Shown in pieces: positions 26,001 through 38,058 of a stretch of 64,000 nucleotides of DNA (position 1 is the stretch's first letter; each line of letters starts with the position of its first letter). Where the stretch lies: assembly GCA_011009095.1 (NCBI GenBank), contig VTPC01002427.1, forward strand, positions 1 to 64,000, read 5' to 3'. The notes under the pieces are model-generated. The model was not told where the DNA came from and searched no databases. It saw nothing but the letters and a program-made list of their open reading frames with translations. The stretch is from Ignelater luminosus (taxonomy: Eukaryota > Arthropoda > Insecta > Coleoptera > Elateridae). The translations under genes and the position numbers were made by a program.

Positions 26001-26995
26001 GATAAACTGTTGATTAGCGGATACTAATCAGTATTCAAATATGAAAATTATTTTAAAACCAAAAGCGAAAAAAAATTTATAAGCCCACCCTCGCAAAAGC
26101 TCGGAGGCATTTTGTTATTTAATGTCACGTTGATCATAAACGAAACTGTGAACTTGAAATTTCCATCAAATATGAATTAATCCGACCTTTCCAAAATGCA
26201 AGGACCTAAGGCCAAAGGTTCTACGACCTGTGACTTTAATGTATATACAAGCGACTAAATATTTGTTTAGTAGAAATACGAAAAAAAATAGTTTTAAGCG
26301 GTTTATATTTTCTTGGTATTGAATATTTTTGACAAATTGACTTTTAAAGTAAATTACCGTTTCATTCAACTTCCTTATTTGCGTTTGGTAAATAGCAAAG
26401 TGTGTTAATGAAACGTGCTTGCGTAATTATTTTGTGAAAGAAGAAGAGGGTGGTATTTACAGAAGTAAATTAAGGTTTCACATCGAATACTTCCTGTGTT
26501 TCCTTTAATTGGCCTGTTTTAAAAAAGTTCTATTATATATAGAGCAATTTATTAACTTTGCTAGCAAATAAGAAATTCTTGTGATGTTTCACAAAGCTAT
26601 AAACAGAAGATGAGGGTATTTTACTTAAATTGAAATTTCATAAGGTGAATAAATACGTTGTATGCTTGATTTATTAATTATTATTTAAGCGTGGCTGTAC
26701 ACACAATTTGTTTGCTTATCGCAATTAATTCTGTATCAAGATGGTTAGTAATAATCAATAAGCGTATTTAATGTAGATACTACTAGACCAAGAGAATCAA
26801 CACTGATATCTGCTTTATTAAGTTTAATGAATTTCTTCCATTTTGTTTCCAATTCTAGTACGCAATTTTAAAAGAATATTTGCAAATTGTCACACATCTG
26901 TCTAAAGACTCTTCAAGTTGAGCTTCATACAGATTTATACATTTCAGTATAAATCAAATTCGTTTATGTGAGTGACTCTTAAGGAAGCCTTGATA
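23090..26995. other. AT-rich non-coding stretch
   Basis: No protein motif, terminal repeat or tandem array was seen. If the host gene at 33.8 kb continues to the left, this would be intron. Confidence 0.5.
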
Positions 26996-27185
26996 CGCAT
27001 CTTCGGCTTTTCTTGATCATGTTGCACATTTCTTGAATGGTCTCTTAAATCCAGCTGCTCATTCTTCTATGGTTGAAGATAATAGGGGAGATGCTGTCTT
27101 GCGTATCCTCATTTGCTTAACCTTTCCTTCTATAGGTACTCGATGACCGCGCGATGCTCAAACTTATCCATAAAGCACACATCAT
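26995..27185 (-). pseudogene. mariner-like transposase N-terminal scrap
   Basis: The minus strand from about 27177 reads MDKFEHRAVIEYL, which matches the start of SETMAR-type mariner transposases. Further on, in other frames, AAGFKRPFKKC and SRKAEDAYQG follow, at the position of the 'WxAEFKRGRxS...DDxRSGRP' segment. A TGG-to-TGA change precedes AAGF. No catalytic motif follows. Confidence 0.4.
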
Positions 27186-27699
27186 AAAAGCAATATTTCA
27201 TATATTGCTTTATTAAAGCTACGGTACGGGCATAACAATCCACTTTATTTTGGCATAGGCTCTCAAAAGCAATTTATTGTTTCAGTCCGACAGCTTCACA
27301 TGTGATCGTCCACTTTAAAATTTTTCTTCCCCCTCTAGCATAAGAATAGGTAATAAAGCCATCAAAGCATCTTGAGAACAAGATCCTATCCTATACAGAG
27401 TTTACATGAACTTACATTTTATATTATTTATTTCCATAAATCCATCCATTATGCCTTAGAATATATTGTTAAAGGAGCAGAATGAAAATCTAACTATTAT
27501 CAACAGAATTAACAAACCATCCGATATAGTAAGCAGAATGAGTGCAAACTAATATGATATATGCAACATCTTTCTCTTTAGTTTAACTGCGTAAAACTCA
27601 CTCTTATAACGCCCAATGCAAATAGATATGTTTTTGGTAAATCACAATCATTGCAATGCTTTGTGTAACTCAATAAAATCAAATATCAATTAGTTAACG

Positions 27700-27815
27700 T
27701 CAGAGGTAAACCGTTGACAAGAATTTGTACACTAATTCCATATTGATATCAAAAGATAAAACCGTTGATACTACACTAATACCAGAGTAATATCACTAAT
27801 GTCACTAAGTGTTAA
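27700..27815. repeat. degenerate ACTAATACCA-rich tract, left copy
   Basis: Words such as ACACTAATACCA, ATCACTAATG and TCACTAAGTG recur with about 10-bp spacing. The same vocabulary is seen at 28480-28650. Confidence 0.4.
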
Positions 27816-28480
27816 AGATTTTTGAAGATTTGTCCTTCAGTTTGCTGTTTAACTCCTAAGCCTCACGACGCTACTGCAAAAACCATTATAACCAATACTA
27901 CAAATTTCTTTTATGGTTTTCCTATCAACTTTATGTTCCATCCGAATGCAGAGTGTTTTGTCTGTTTCGTATACCAGCTCAAAGTCTTGCCGTTTTTCAT
28001 GTTTTATGCTCGATCTGATTACTGTGGAAGCCGATGTCGAGATGGAACTTCCTTTGTCAGCATTTACAGAAAGGTGGTCTTTAAATAATCAAGACACCAC
28101 AACCATAGAAGGGCTAAACAGAACTCATGTACGTAGTTCGCTCTATCTGTAGGGTACTTTGGGTTCTAGACTACCTACTCACTCCAGTGGGCTACAGCAA
28201 GTTTGTATTTTGTTTTTCTAAGAAGGTTGAAGAATGAAACTGGTTTTCGGGAATTTTTGAAACAAAACTTTAGCGCTACGAAGTCAAGTGTCAAAGACGA
28301 AAAACCTTGAACGGAGCATTTAAAAATAGAAAATGCGTAGTAATGAAGATGAAACCTTTTTCAGTTAAGATTTTATCTTTATTGTTTATTTCAAACAGTT
28401 TATGGCATTATTTACATTTCACACTTAAAAAGGTATTATTGGTAATTAGATTCGTGCCAGTATAAATATTTAATGCCACT
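27816..28480. other. unrecognised segment between two ACTAATACCA tracts
   Basis: Open frames overlap on the plus strand (27822-28088 and 27913-28152). The minus strand of 27900-28080 is also open and more coding-like (SVNADKGSSISTSASTVIRS, then RQDFELVYETDKTLCIRMEH). I do not recognise any of them. It may be a decayed mobile element flanked by the low-complexity tracts. Confidence 0.3.
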
Positions 28481-28650
28481 CTCCACATCGGTTATAGAAA
28501 ACTCTTCAGCAGTACCGTAGTAATACCATAAAATGCCAATATATACCACTATAATACCACTAATTCCATAACTAATACTAGGTAATACCATTAATTTCAG
28601 GATTAATGTCACCATTGCCACCAATTCTAAAGTAATACACAAATAATTCC
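28480..28650. repeat. degenerate ACTAATACCA-rich tract, right copy
   Basis: GTAGTAATACCATAAAATGC, CCACTATAATACCACTAATT and GGTAATACCATTAATTTC are successive variants of a roughly 10-bp motif with trinucleotide character. The array is too decayed to count units. Confidence 0.5.
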
Positions 28651-31600
28651 AGTAATGTCGCGGCCGTGTAATTACACCAAAATTCGTCTTCTTAATACAT
28701 AAAGATATGATTTCATTTGATTTGTGCGCTTTTGTTTATAATTTTAGTAGTTTCCATGATAAAATATGATTAAAAACACTAACCTAGTTCATAGACGCCG
28801 GAAGAGAGATGTGAAGTATTCATTTGAACACCTGAAAGCCTACAAATTTGATTCATCAATGATTTTCTCTAGTCTGGTAGGGGAATACCTGTTCAGTAAG
28901 CTTTAGGATTTGATTACCTTTCATCGCATACTTTTCTCTTCCTTTCTGGAAATTCTCATTTTTTATTGTAGAGAAATCCCGAGCTCCTGAAGCAACCTAC
29001 CACAAAATGAGGAAATAAAGTAGAATGGCCTTAAATGATCTACAGTTAAGTCTCTCATGACCATAGACTATTAATTGCCTTCAAAATCTTTAAATGCTGT
29101 GATATTAAGTCATCAATAAAACTACGAGTATTTCTCTGTCTTGTATATCTTCCTTTCGCATCACTGCTGTCAATTTAAAGTGAAGTTAGGTTGCACGCAC
29201 CTAAATGCGTCCAGCTCCAACAACCCACCTCCTAATGAATTATTGTTTTATAAATAAATTAGTCCTGTGTTATCTACTGTCCTTGGTTCTAAGTATTATG
29301 TTAAATTCGTTCCAAATAAGTAAAAATTATATGTCAACTAATACGAGAAATTTTTGCATTCTAGATAACTTTAGATATTGTTTTCAACATCTTTGTGAAC
29401 AGTACTCCTTCTTCAAATTGAATACAAATAATCGGGAATTTTCATTAAACAAATACCGAACACAGAGAGTGGATCGCTTATTGGTACAAAATGAGTAATT
29501 CGATAAATTATTTTTTTTTGGAATATAAAACTAAACATTTTATAACTTTTGGTAATTAAAATGTATATGTATATAAACTGTTATGCAGAAAGTTTCAATA
29601 ATAAATATTATTTAGTTTCAAATCTAAACGAGTTTGAATTTCAAATATTCTTTAGGTGGCAGGGTATTGGTGCTTTTACCGTAACCAATCTTGGGTTTTC
29701 TACGACAGTTATAAAACATGAAAAAAATCCTCTTTTTAGCACAAAGCTGCCGTATAATGCTGCTGTATAATGCTGCCGTTTGTACACATTCGAAACAATT
29801 CGATATCAATCTTTAATATTGGTTTACTTCATATGCTCAAAATTAATTGCTCTTATAACTTTCCGCTTCTCTCACGATGCAGTGGTTTGTAGTTGGCAAG
29901 GAGAACCTTAAAGTTGAGTCCTTAATACCATTTCAAGTAATCGCTTTTTAACGGTCCTCATTTGACAGTATTGGGCAATTCTTATAACCAACAGGTTACG
30001 TTTAGATTTTTAAAGTCCACCAAAATGTAATTAAATTTGTTTGGTATGAAAAACGTCATTGTAATCTTGAATCTGTAAACATACGACTTTTGTTAAGTAG
30101 ATCTTCGTAAACCATCCATTATCATTTAATTCAATTTACAATTGTTAATTTTTAGGTTTATGCTTTTTAAATTGCCTTTCTTGAAGTGCTGGAAGATCTT
30201 GAACCTTGGTAACTCCCTCTGTTGATCAATTTTGAAATACATACGTATTATTGCAATAACGTTTTCAGATACTTATTGTTATCCCGTGTAGAAGTTTCAT
30301 TTTCATTAACAAAATATATAACGATCCTAATTTAAATTAAAAAAGTATAAATAGGGTCGAAAATCATCGACTATATTTTTGAATCCACTTGCAGTTTAAG
30401 TCGATCCTGTGTGTTTGAATTCTTGTGTAAAATCAACATGCATTTTCTGTCACTTTAATGTTTGACATTCATTCTACCGGCAAACCTTGCTACAGAAGAC
30501 CCATTGTTTTCGGCCACTACTTAATTTGTTGGTAGTCTAAATATTTGAATTTTTCCACAGGAGATTTTCTTACCTCTAAATTTCTTTGGAAGACGTTTGT
30601 TGGTTAAAACGTTTATCAAAATCAAATTGGAAGTGGTTGTTTAATTATCTCCTTAAATCTTAAGAGTACGCAAGTCCTATCTCGATCTAATAGTGATTTT
30701 TTCAAAACAACATTAGGAAATTCCCGAGAAGCTTAGTTTATCCGTATCACTATTGTCAGAAATTCTTTGGGAAAATGCTGCCTAAATTTGTGTAATCGCA
30801 AAACCTTGAGAGAATCTTTCTTGAATCTATGTAATCATAAAATATCTGGAGGATTTAACAATTGGAGATATCTACTAGCAGAAGCTTTTTAAATATTGCA
30901 CAACAATGAAGATTTTCAATGGGTGTGGCTCTCCGAGATAAAGTGGTGTTGTTTTTTTTTTTGAGGGCGGAAGGGAATTAACTGCATTTGATCCACAATT
31001 GCATCTTCGACAACTCTGTGGTGAGCAACAAGACTTTTTTTAACTATTAAATTGTTCGTACATACCAATTGATAATTTGTTGATTAAGCAAAGTAAATTT
31101 CTCAAGTTCATTAGTGTACTTACTATGTATTTAGGTAATCCTAATTCTATCCCAGAATTAATATTAGTGAGTTGACTGTACTCCCTGCTCTATATTAAAG
31201 TCGTCTTGACACCTGCGATCTAAAGTAAGATAAGAGTTCCCTGTATGCAAGATAAGCAGAGCACAAGAAATCCATTACTTTTTATATTTCTATTTTTTAT
31301 AAGTTACATCTTGTACTGTGCGGTTTTTACCTACCCATTAATAATTAGAGAAGGAAGCTTTCATGCCCAAGAATGCCCAACCGCCCAACAGACTTCTTTC
31401 ATATTATAATTAAAGCAGCCAAAAATTCAAGAACCCTAACATCTTATTGATATTTTAGAGTTCAACTCAAAACACCAATGAAATTAATAACCTTCAAAAC
31501 AAATCAGTTCAGAAGTCAACAAGAAATCAGAATTATTTTGAAATTATTTCAAAAGTTTTGTAGTTAGTGTTTGGGACCGATCTGAGTTTCAGGATCGTTG

Positions 31601-33790
31601 GACAAATGAGCTGCTGCAACATTAAATATGAGCGACGTTCATTGAGTTTCTGTGTTTGAGATACTGCATCTGAGAATAAAGGAATCAAATATTATGAAAC
31701 AAAACTAATTTTGTCAATTGTTTAAGCAGAACAACGACGTATGGAAAACTAGTAGAGTATCGAATACTAAGTTCTCTAGTTTCAGGCAATTAAAGTAAAC
31801 AGACTTACAAAGAGGTTCTGAAAAACCTTTTCACTATGTGATTAAATTAAATTTATTAAAAATTAATTAAATAAATAAAGTTGTTCACCTTATGTCAATA
31901 TTCTACTGCTAGATATCTGAAAAATCTTTCATCAAGGGGGGCGCAAATTTACACTCCTCTGCGACTTCATTGTGATATAAATAGCTTTTAGAAGAGATCA
32001 AACAAAACTTTTATATTTGCCTTCTTGGAAGAAAACGTATCTAAAGCAGCTGATTCCTGTTTACTTTCTGACATTTAACATGGATATCCTGTTATTCATC
32101 AACTGCCGTCCAAGTGACTTTTATTGATTTACAGGAAATTGGTATGTACTATGGAGCACTATTGTAATTTCCAAATTAACATTCCAAACCAACCAACTAT
32201 GATATTAAATTTATTAACATTAATTTGAATTTGCAGTATAATCTTTTATATTTTTCTTCATTGAGTATTGATAATCCTGTTGAGTTTTTTTAAGCTTATG
32301 GTAATAAGACGATGACCTATTTACACTATGGTTATCATTTTATGGTATGAGGTTTGTACATAATTCAATTTATTTGTTATTAAATTATAATAATTTATTG
32401 AACGTAAAATTTAGTTGACAAAACCTTGCTTTCTTCTATTTGAAAAATCGTCAACGTCGTTGAGTTTTATTTCTTCACAATCTAAACTATGGGCTGGAAT
32501 TACAATCTCAAGGGTTTGATTATAGTTTTCCTAATTGTTAACTGATAATCTTCTTATTTCTTGGATTTCCTGAATACTAATAACTATTAATTTTGCACTT
32601 ACGGAAACCTAGGAAATCTATAATTAATTTATGCAAGAATAAACAGTATGATATGTAGAAAAAATTAGAGTGACATGCAAATGTTTCTATAACCTCTAAC
32701 AAACGGAAGAGAATCTTTAATACCTACTACAGTGATATTTAATCTTGATTGATCTCTAATAGTTTCCTCGTAACCTTGAGTTTGCAAGTTTTTTTTGATA
32801 TGTAACACATGCCACATCCTTGTAATTAAAGTTGTACATTCTTCAGAAAATAATTGCTTATGATTAATTACATTTCTTGCAATAAACTACTATTGATGAT
32901 AGTCTATGGCAATAATTAAAAACAGATTTATGTATTTACAGAAGATTCTAGAAATTCCGCACAATGCACGTAATTTTCCTCAACTTCAATATGGAAAGTA
33001 TTAATCTTTTCTATTTGTAACAATCAATAATGCAGTTTCAGGTTCGTTCTTATCCAATTTAACCTACCGCGCACAAGACTTTTAATTTCTTTTGCTACCA
33101 AGAGGAAGAAAGTAATTTAGTTTTTGCTTGTGGTTACAAAATTATATTTTTTTATGAAAATTTATATTTATTTCCTTATTTTACATTCTCAATTACATTA
33201 AATATTTAATAAAAAAAATACAAAAGTTCCTTTTATGTACACTTTTTTGTGATAGTGATTCTTTTGACTGTTCGCATTTGCATTCTCAATTAATTATCTA
33301 TGCAGGAATTACTTTGAAGACCCTGTTAGTTAATCATTGTATACCTTATCATCAAAGATAATTTCTTGTTTCACGTACATGCTAATAGGTCAAGTGTAGT
33401 AAGTTTATTAACTAGTTAATAATTACCGGGTATGCACCGTTGGAATTTACCTACCTACGTGCGTTATCTTTAAAAAGTTAACAGCAAACACAGGTGCGAC
33501 TATCGTTATAATAAGAGAAAGCGGGTCAAAAGCAACAACAACACAAAATCGCAAAAACACACTCTTTTCATACGCAAACAAAAAGTTTTCTGTGCATATG
33601 TAAGTATATGTGTGTGTACTTAAAGGGGCCAACAGCCGCTTCTCTAGCATGTCGTAATTTCTTTACAAACAGTCGAGCGATGTTGTTGGTTGAATAATTT
33701 CCAAGGTATGCGTTTTAAAAGTGCCGTCCAAGTAATAGATTAAGAATGATTGATTTCCCACCTTTTAATGGGTCTGTTTTAAAAACTTTC
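28650..33790. other. AT-rich stretch, probable intron of the GRXCR-like gene
   Basis: It lies directly downstream (minus strand) of the splice donor at 33794. I looked for the conserved second exon of GRXCR proteins (a VVxYTTxMGxxR-like strand and a FEERDxFMS-like segment) and did not find it. The stretch is otherwise featureless. Confidence 0.4.
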
Positions 33791-33803
33791 TTACCTTTGT
33801 TGT
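33785..33803 (-). other. splice donor of the GRXCR-like exon
   Basis: On the minus strand the exon ends AAAG at 33795 and the intron begins GTAAGAAAG at 33794. This is a near-consensus U1 site. It falls directly after the conserved VRAGIATFLQ block. Confidence 0.7.
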
Positions 33804-34976
33804 CGAGTTGATTTGAAGGAACGTTGCTATGCCAGCTCTAACACGATTTTTAACACCACGTACCGTTCCCTTTGCGCTGCGTATAGTTGAAGAACCATCA
33901 CCACCAAGAAAGTCTCTATAACCCGCAAAAGTTTCCTCGTCGTTGAATTGTTTAACAGGAATCACATCGGATTCTTTTTCAGTTACATGCTCGTTTAAAT
34001 GAAAATCATAAAATCTATCGGTATCGTAAGTTAAACAATTAATTAAAATTGCCGTTTCATGCTGCTCCTTTTCTAACTTTTTACGATCCTCATACGTGCT
34101 TTCATCAATTATAGCTTTGGGCAAACCTGGCGTTTGATTAAGAGGCGATGATGAATCTGTATTGACCGTATGTTCAGGTTCCGTTACGTTACTCCTTTCT
34201 TCAACTGTGACTTGAGATAACTTTATTGATCGATCTCTAATGTCTTGCAATAGTCCTTGAGGTAAGAATGTGCCATTTTTACTGTTATTTCTATGAGTAG
34301 GTGACTCAAGTTCTGAAGGTGAAGGTGCCGTGTTGTTATGTGCCGTTTCATTTGCCAATTCTCCACTATTCAAGGAATCGCAACTAATATTACTTTCATT
34401 ATCGTCACTGTCGACTTCAGCACCACTGCTAGTTAAACTAGGGGCTCTCTGATGACCTCCGATTACAGTCACCGATACTCCTGGATTTTTCTTTTTTGGT
34501 AACGGCGGAGGAGTGCCATCTAAATCGCTACAGGTTCCAGAATCGAGGGTATCGCTGGGAGACACCTGCCCGCTAGACATAACAGTCCCGCAATTAAACG
34601 GACCGCAAAAGAAATAAGGGTTGGTGCGTTCAGAGCCGGTTTTAATAAAGCTCTCAGCCATAGTACTCCTTTGTAACATTTCGGTTTCTGTATTATTTAC
34701 GCTGATACGAATACAAGGGGCGACGTCACACACAACACTCGCGGGAGTTTCCTTATTCACTGCTTGATTATTGTCTTGGGGGTTGATCCGTATTTTAACA
34801 ACATGGCTGCCGGTATTTCCACTAGGAGTTGAAACCTCTGAATGGCCTCCATGAACTTCCGGGAATCTGTAGCTGAATACTTCAGCAGCGGTGCTGGTGA
34901 GTACCGTTGCTGATGCTGGAGGGGACCGTCGTGTCTTCGGCGGTAAAGGTGGAGGAGCTGCAACAACCTGCTCCAT
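33794..34976 (-). CDS. GRXCR-like protein (glutaredoxin domain-containing cysteine-rich), N-terminal exon, partial
   Basis: A 394-codon open stretch, the longest and least AT-biased in the window, starts MEQVVAAPPPLPPKTRR at 34976. Two proline-rich PPPLPPKTR / PPPLPKKK motifs look like SH3-binding sites. The middle is Ser/Thr/Asn-rich and acidic, probably disordered. The end carries FAGYRDFLGGDGSSTI and then RSAKGTVRGVKNRVRAGI-ATFLQ. The latter is the block I know from insect proteins of the CG12206/CG31559 type, just before their glutaredoxin-like domain. The exon ends CAACAAAG, followed by GTAAGAAAG (intron from 33794). The frame runs on past that donor only for 11 codons to a stop. In vertebrates GRXCR1 acts at actin-rich stereocilia; the insect role is not shown here. 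The glutaredoxin domain must lie on later exons, not found in this window. The family name comes from memory of the conserved block, not from a search. Confidence 0.7.
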
Positions 34977-35014
34977 TGCTTTCAGATCTTCTCGTGCATC
35001 TAATTGAAAGGTAC

Positions 35015-35026
35015 ACTGAAATAAAC
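35015..35026 (-). other. possible splice acceptor upstream of the GRXCR-like start codon
   Basis: The minus strand reads GTTTATTTCAG just before TGTACC at 35015. The frame stays open from there to the ATG at 34976. Thus either an upstream exon splices in here or the region is an unspliced 5' untranslated leader. The sequence does not decide. Confidence 0.3.
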
Positions 35027-35354
35027 TAACGCAACCTTTTTACCCCGAGCGCTTTAAAAAAAAATCACAAAAAGCCAGGTAGATTTAGGGACGATAATTA
35101 TAAATCCATTCTTATGATTGAAAAAAAAATAAAGCGTTTTACGATGCTGACTTAATAAACACAAGTAAAACTTCTAGTATTAAATTAATCCAGTTCGTTA
35201 ATTACGAATGAAACAGTGTAAAAGTGTTAAAGAATAATTACAGGAACGGTACGTTAAACTACCGAATTAACTACGGAACAGATGCAGAAAATCGCGCATT
35301 AAGATCTCCCGTAGCAGATGATTTATTAATTACTGGCACAGTTCGTGAACTAAC

Positions 35355-35395
35355 TGTACGAGCGTTCTATAGACCGGCTGAGCGCGGACTGAGGT
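35355..35395 (-). promoter_or_regulatory. candidate Inr plus DPE core promoter
   Basis: CCTCAGTCC on the minus strand puts an arthropod-type initiator (TCAGT) with A+1 at 35390. Positions +28 to +33 read GCTCGT, matching five of six positions of the DPE consensus RGWYVT. It lies in a GC-richer stretch (35340-35510) about 400 bp upstream of the GRXCR-like start codon. No transcript evidence is available, and such motifs occur often by chance. Confidence 0.25.
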
Positions 35396-35519
35396 TGTGC
35401 CACTTCTTGTTCTAGCATTGCAATCACCAAGACCCTCACGAGGCTTTCTCAATGACACCGGACAGTCTCACACTCTCACCGGATAATGAGATCTCTTCTT
35501 CAAGATGAGTCTAGACAAT

Positions 35520-37740
35520 ACAAACTAAAATGCAAAAAATTTTAATTCTTTATTTTTTATTAAAAAGAACTTTTATAAATTTGTAAATAACACGAAGATC
35601 AATAATAATTATTGCGGACAGATAAAAAGAGCAAGAAGTAACTAAAAGGTCACGTTTGGTTAAAAAGGTTTTGTAATTAGTTATTGCAACAAGGCGGCTT
35701 TTGATTTTAAAAGGAATATTTTTTTAAAAAAGAAATTAAAAATAATAATTTGCAATTATCATTTTAAAGATTTCAATGACTGATTAGACGGCATTCCCAA
35801 AGCCTTTGTAATAATGAAAGTTTTTAACTGGCTACAATTGAAAGCAATTCAAATAGTTTATTTTATAGAAATCTAAGTTATACATAAATATATCTATCCC
35901 TACTTAGTTATTCGCTTTTTTATGGTTTTTTAAGATTAACTTATTTAAATATGTAGATTGGAGTCATTCAAAGGTGATTTTGTTCTTACATTCCTATCAT
36001 TGTTATTTTGTTTTAATTTGAAATATTTGTAGAATTTAGAAGAAATTTAGAAGAAGGCTAAAAGACACATATTAGAAAGTGGATAAAAATTTTCCTTCCA
36101 GTATAATTCCTGTGTAATTAGAAAATTAAAAATTTATCGAAAGAGTTCTCTTGCATTTCGAAGAGTTGCCGTTGGTCATATACGATAAAGTGTCACCTCC
36201 TTCAGAGCATTACAAATTAAATAAAGTATTCTGGGAGTGTGGTAGAGTAGTAGTATAATGTAAATTAAAATGTAGAACTAATAAGTTCTGAATTTTACAA
36301 AATTCAAACAATTTAAAAAACGTACGCTCTTGGCATGACGTTGATCGCTTATAAAAAAACACCTTTCGATTTCAACGGGCAAGGTCAGTCATCTACCTGC
36401 TGTACGTGTAAAAATGGTTCACAAAATCATTCTATCGTCGTAGATGGCTGTTGATTTTATATAAAAGGAAGAAGGAACGTTTAGCAAGGTGACCTTTGGT
36501 ACTGCAAGTGGATGTATGTTATTTGATTTGTAGGCTATAAAACGTTTATAATGTTAAATTATTCGCAAATCTGGTATTGGTTTTTATATTTTAAGGTCGA
36601 AAACAAAACAAAGAGTTAGATAAGATTTTTTCAAAAATTCTTCACTGCATAAAAATTTTAATAATTTCTTATGAAGCTAAATTTTGTGTTTACAATTTTT
36701 AGTATTACTTATTAGAACCGCAAACTTGCCGTTATGTTTGGCTGACGTTTAACTTTTAATATACACCATCATTCGGTCAAGATCTAGTGAAGTGTTTATA
36801 GCAATTGAGAGAATTTCTCGTTTTTTTTTCTATAATTTCCATTTTATAAGTCGAGTTCGGAGGAAAGCGGCCCCCAATCTCAGTTGCGCCAGACCGGAAA
36901 ATTCCTTTTGTCCCTCCAACCTCATCCACTCCTACTCGAATTTACTTTTATTTGAATCATTCTTTGTCAATTTAGATTTATATACTCGCAGTATATTTCA
37001 CTTTTCTGTTTCTTTTTCCTTTTTTAATCTGCATTTTGCTCTTCTTTATTTTGCCATTTTCTAGAAATATTAGACAGTTTTTCATATTTTGGTTATACAT
37101 AATAAAAAAGAATTGTGTCACTTAGTTGTCTTTCAGTTTTCTTTCTGATTTTTTAATATTTTGTTTTTGGAGAGCTGTAGGGAGAACTATGATTAATTAC
37201 GTCTCTCGAGTATATGACGTATAATTCTTTTCAGCTGCCTTATAGAAATGTTTTTGAGTTGAATATGACCAGTTTGGAACTCAAGACTATAGAGTTTGCC
37301 ATACCCTATTATGCCTCAGACGATTCGAAATAATTCACTTCATACGTTCAACAAGGCTGATGTCAAGTTGTTAAAGAAACTTTAAATAAAGAATCAAAAA
37401 AAAGGCTTTACATAAATACAACGCATTTCATTCATTTTCTGTTAGCACACTAGCTCATTGGGTTTATTTGTTTACGCTAGTCTGAGTACGTAAGCAGTTA
37501 CAGTTACACTCAGTATTTTTGCTTCCATAGCGCATTTAGCCCAAGGAGCTATTGCTGTTGGGTGTACATAAACTTTTCTTTTCTGCTCCTTTAGAGTTCT
37601 ATTTGCCTCACGAAGCACGGGATTAGTAGATTTGTGTATCCTGAGGATGTTTTATCTTACAACCATTGTCTAATACTACTGGCCTCTAGAAAGTTCCACC
37701 TTTACAACGCATGCGGAAGTGTGAGACTGAAAAGACATTT
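35520..37740. other. AT-rich non-coding stretch upstream of the GRXCR-like exon
   Basis: No motif-bearing protein was found. The minus strand near 37460-37640 is open for about 58 codons (reading NILRIHKSTNPVLREANRTL and AIAPWAKCAMEAKILSV). I do not recognise this. It may be a decayed tail sequence or chance. Confidence 0.4.
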
Positions 37741-37759
37741 ATTACGTCTTCATTACACC

Positions 37760-37841
37760 AACTAGTTTTCTTCGTACCACCCGCTACAGTCTCTTCTTCT
37801 TCTTTACTTTAAGATTACAACTTGCTTTATTCCAGCGTATC
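37760..37841 (-). pseudogene. LINE C-terminal tail, downstream half split by a Ty3/gypsy insertion
   Basis: Reading the minus strand from the target site, RWNKASCNLKVKKKKRL and then a stop continue the GRRSPGGPIRDGKI tail that breaks off at 39874. The GATAC target duplication serves as the codons joining the halves, and the frame is continuous if the insertion is taken out. An AAG-rich run just before the stop is usual for this LINE type's tail. Confidence 0.65.
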
Positions 37842-38031
37842 TGTTATGTACTAAAGGTTTTTAATAAATAAAAAGATTTATGCACAACTAGCTTTATTTA
37901 CCGAACTCGACATAATTCCAGATACAAAAGAACAAACATTTACCGCAAGTTTTTTTTTACAACTACATATGACAGTTTTTTCTACATTCATGACTGTGTC
38001 TATTGTCTCATCAACAGTCCAATACATATCA
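37842..38031 (-). repeat. 3' LTR of the Ty3/gypsy element
   Basis: This 190-bp repeat is flanked outside by GTATC and inside by the polypurine tract (complement of about 38032-38043). It aligns along its whole length with 39689-39873, with scattered substitutions and a few short indels. Confidence 0.88.
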
Positions 38032-38058
38032 TTCTTCCCTACTTAAGCTATTACTTAA

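Noticed and set aside
33795-34976. Complete 403-codon single-exon gene
   Set aside because: The final 11 codons follow a near-consensus splice donor directly after a conserved block, so reading on to the stop is probably into intron.
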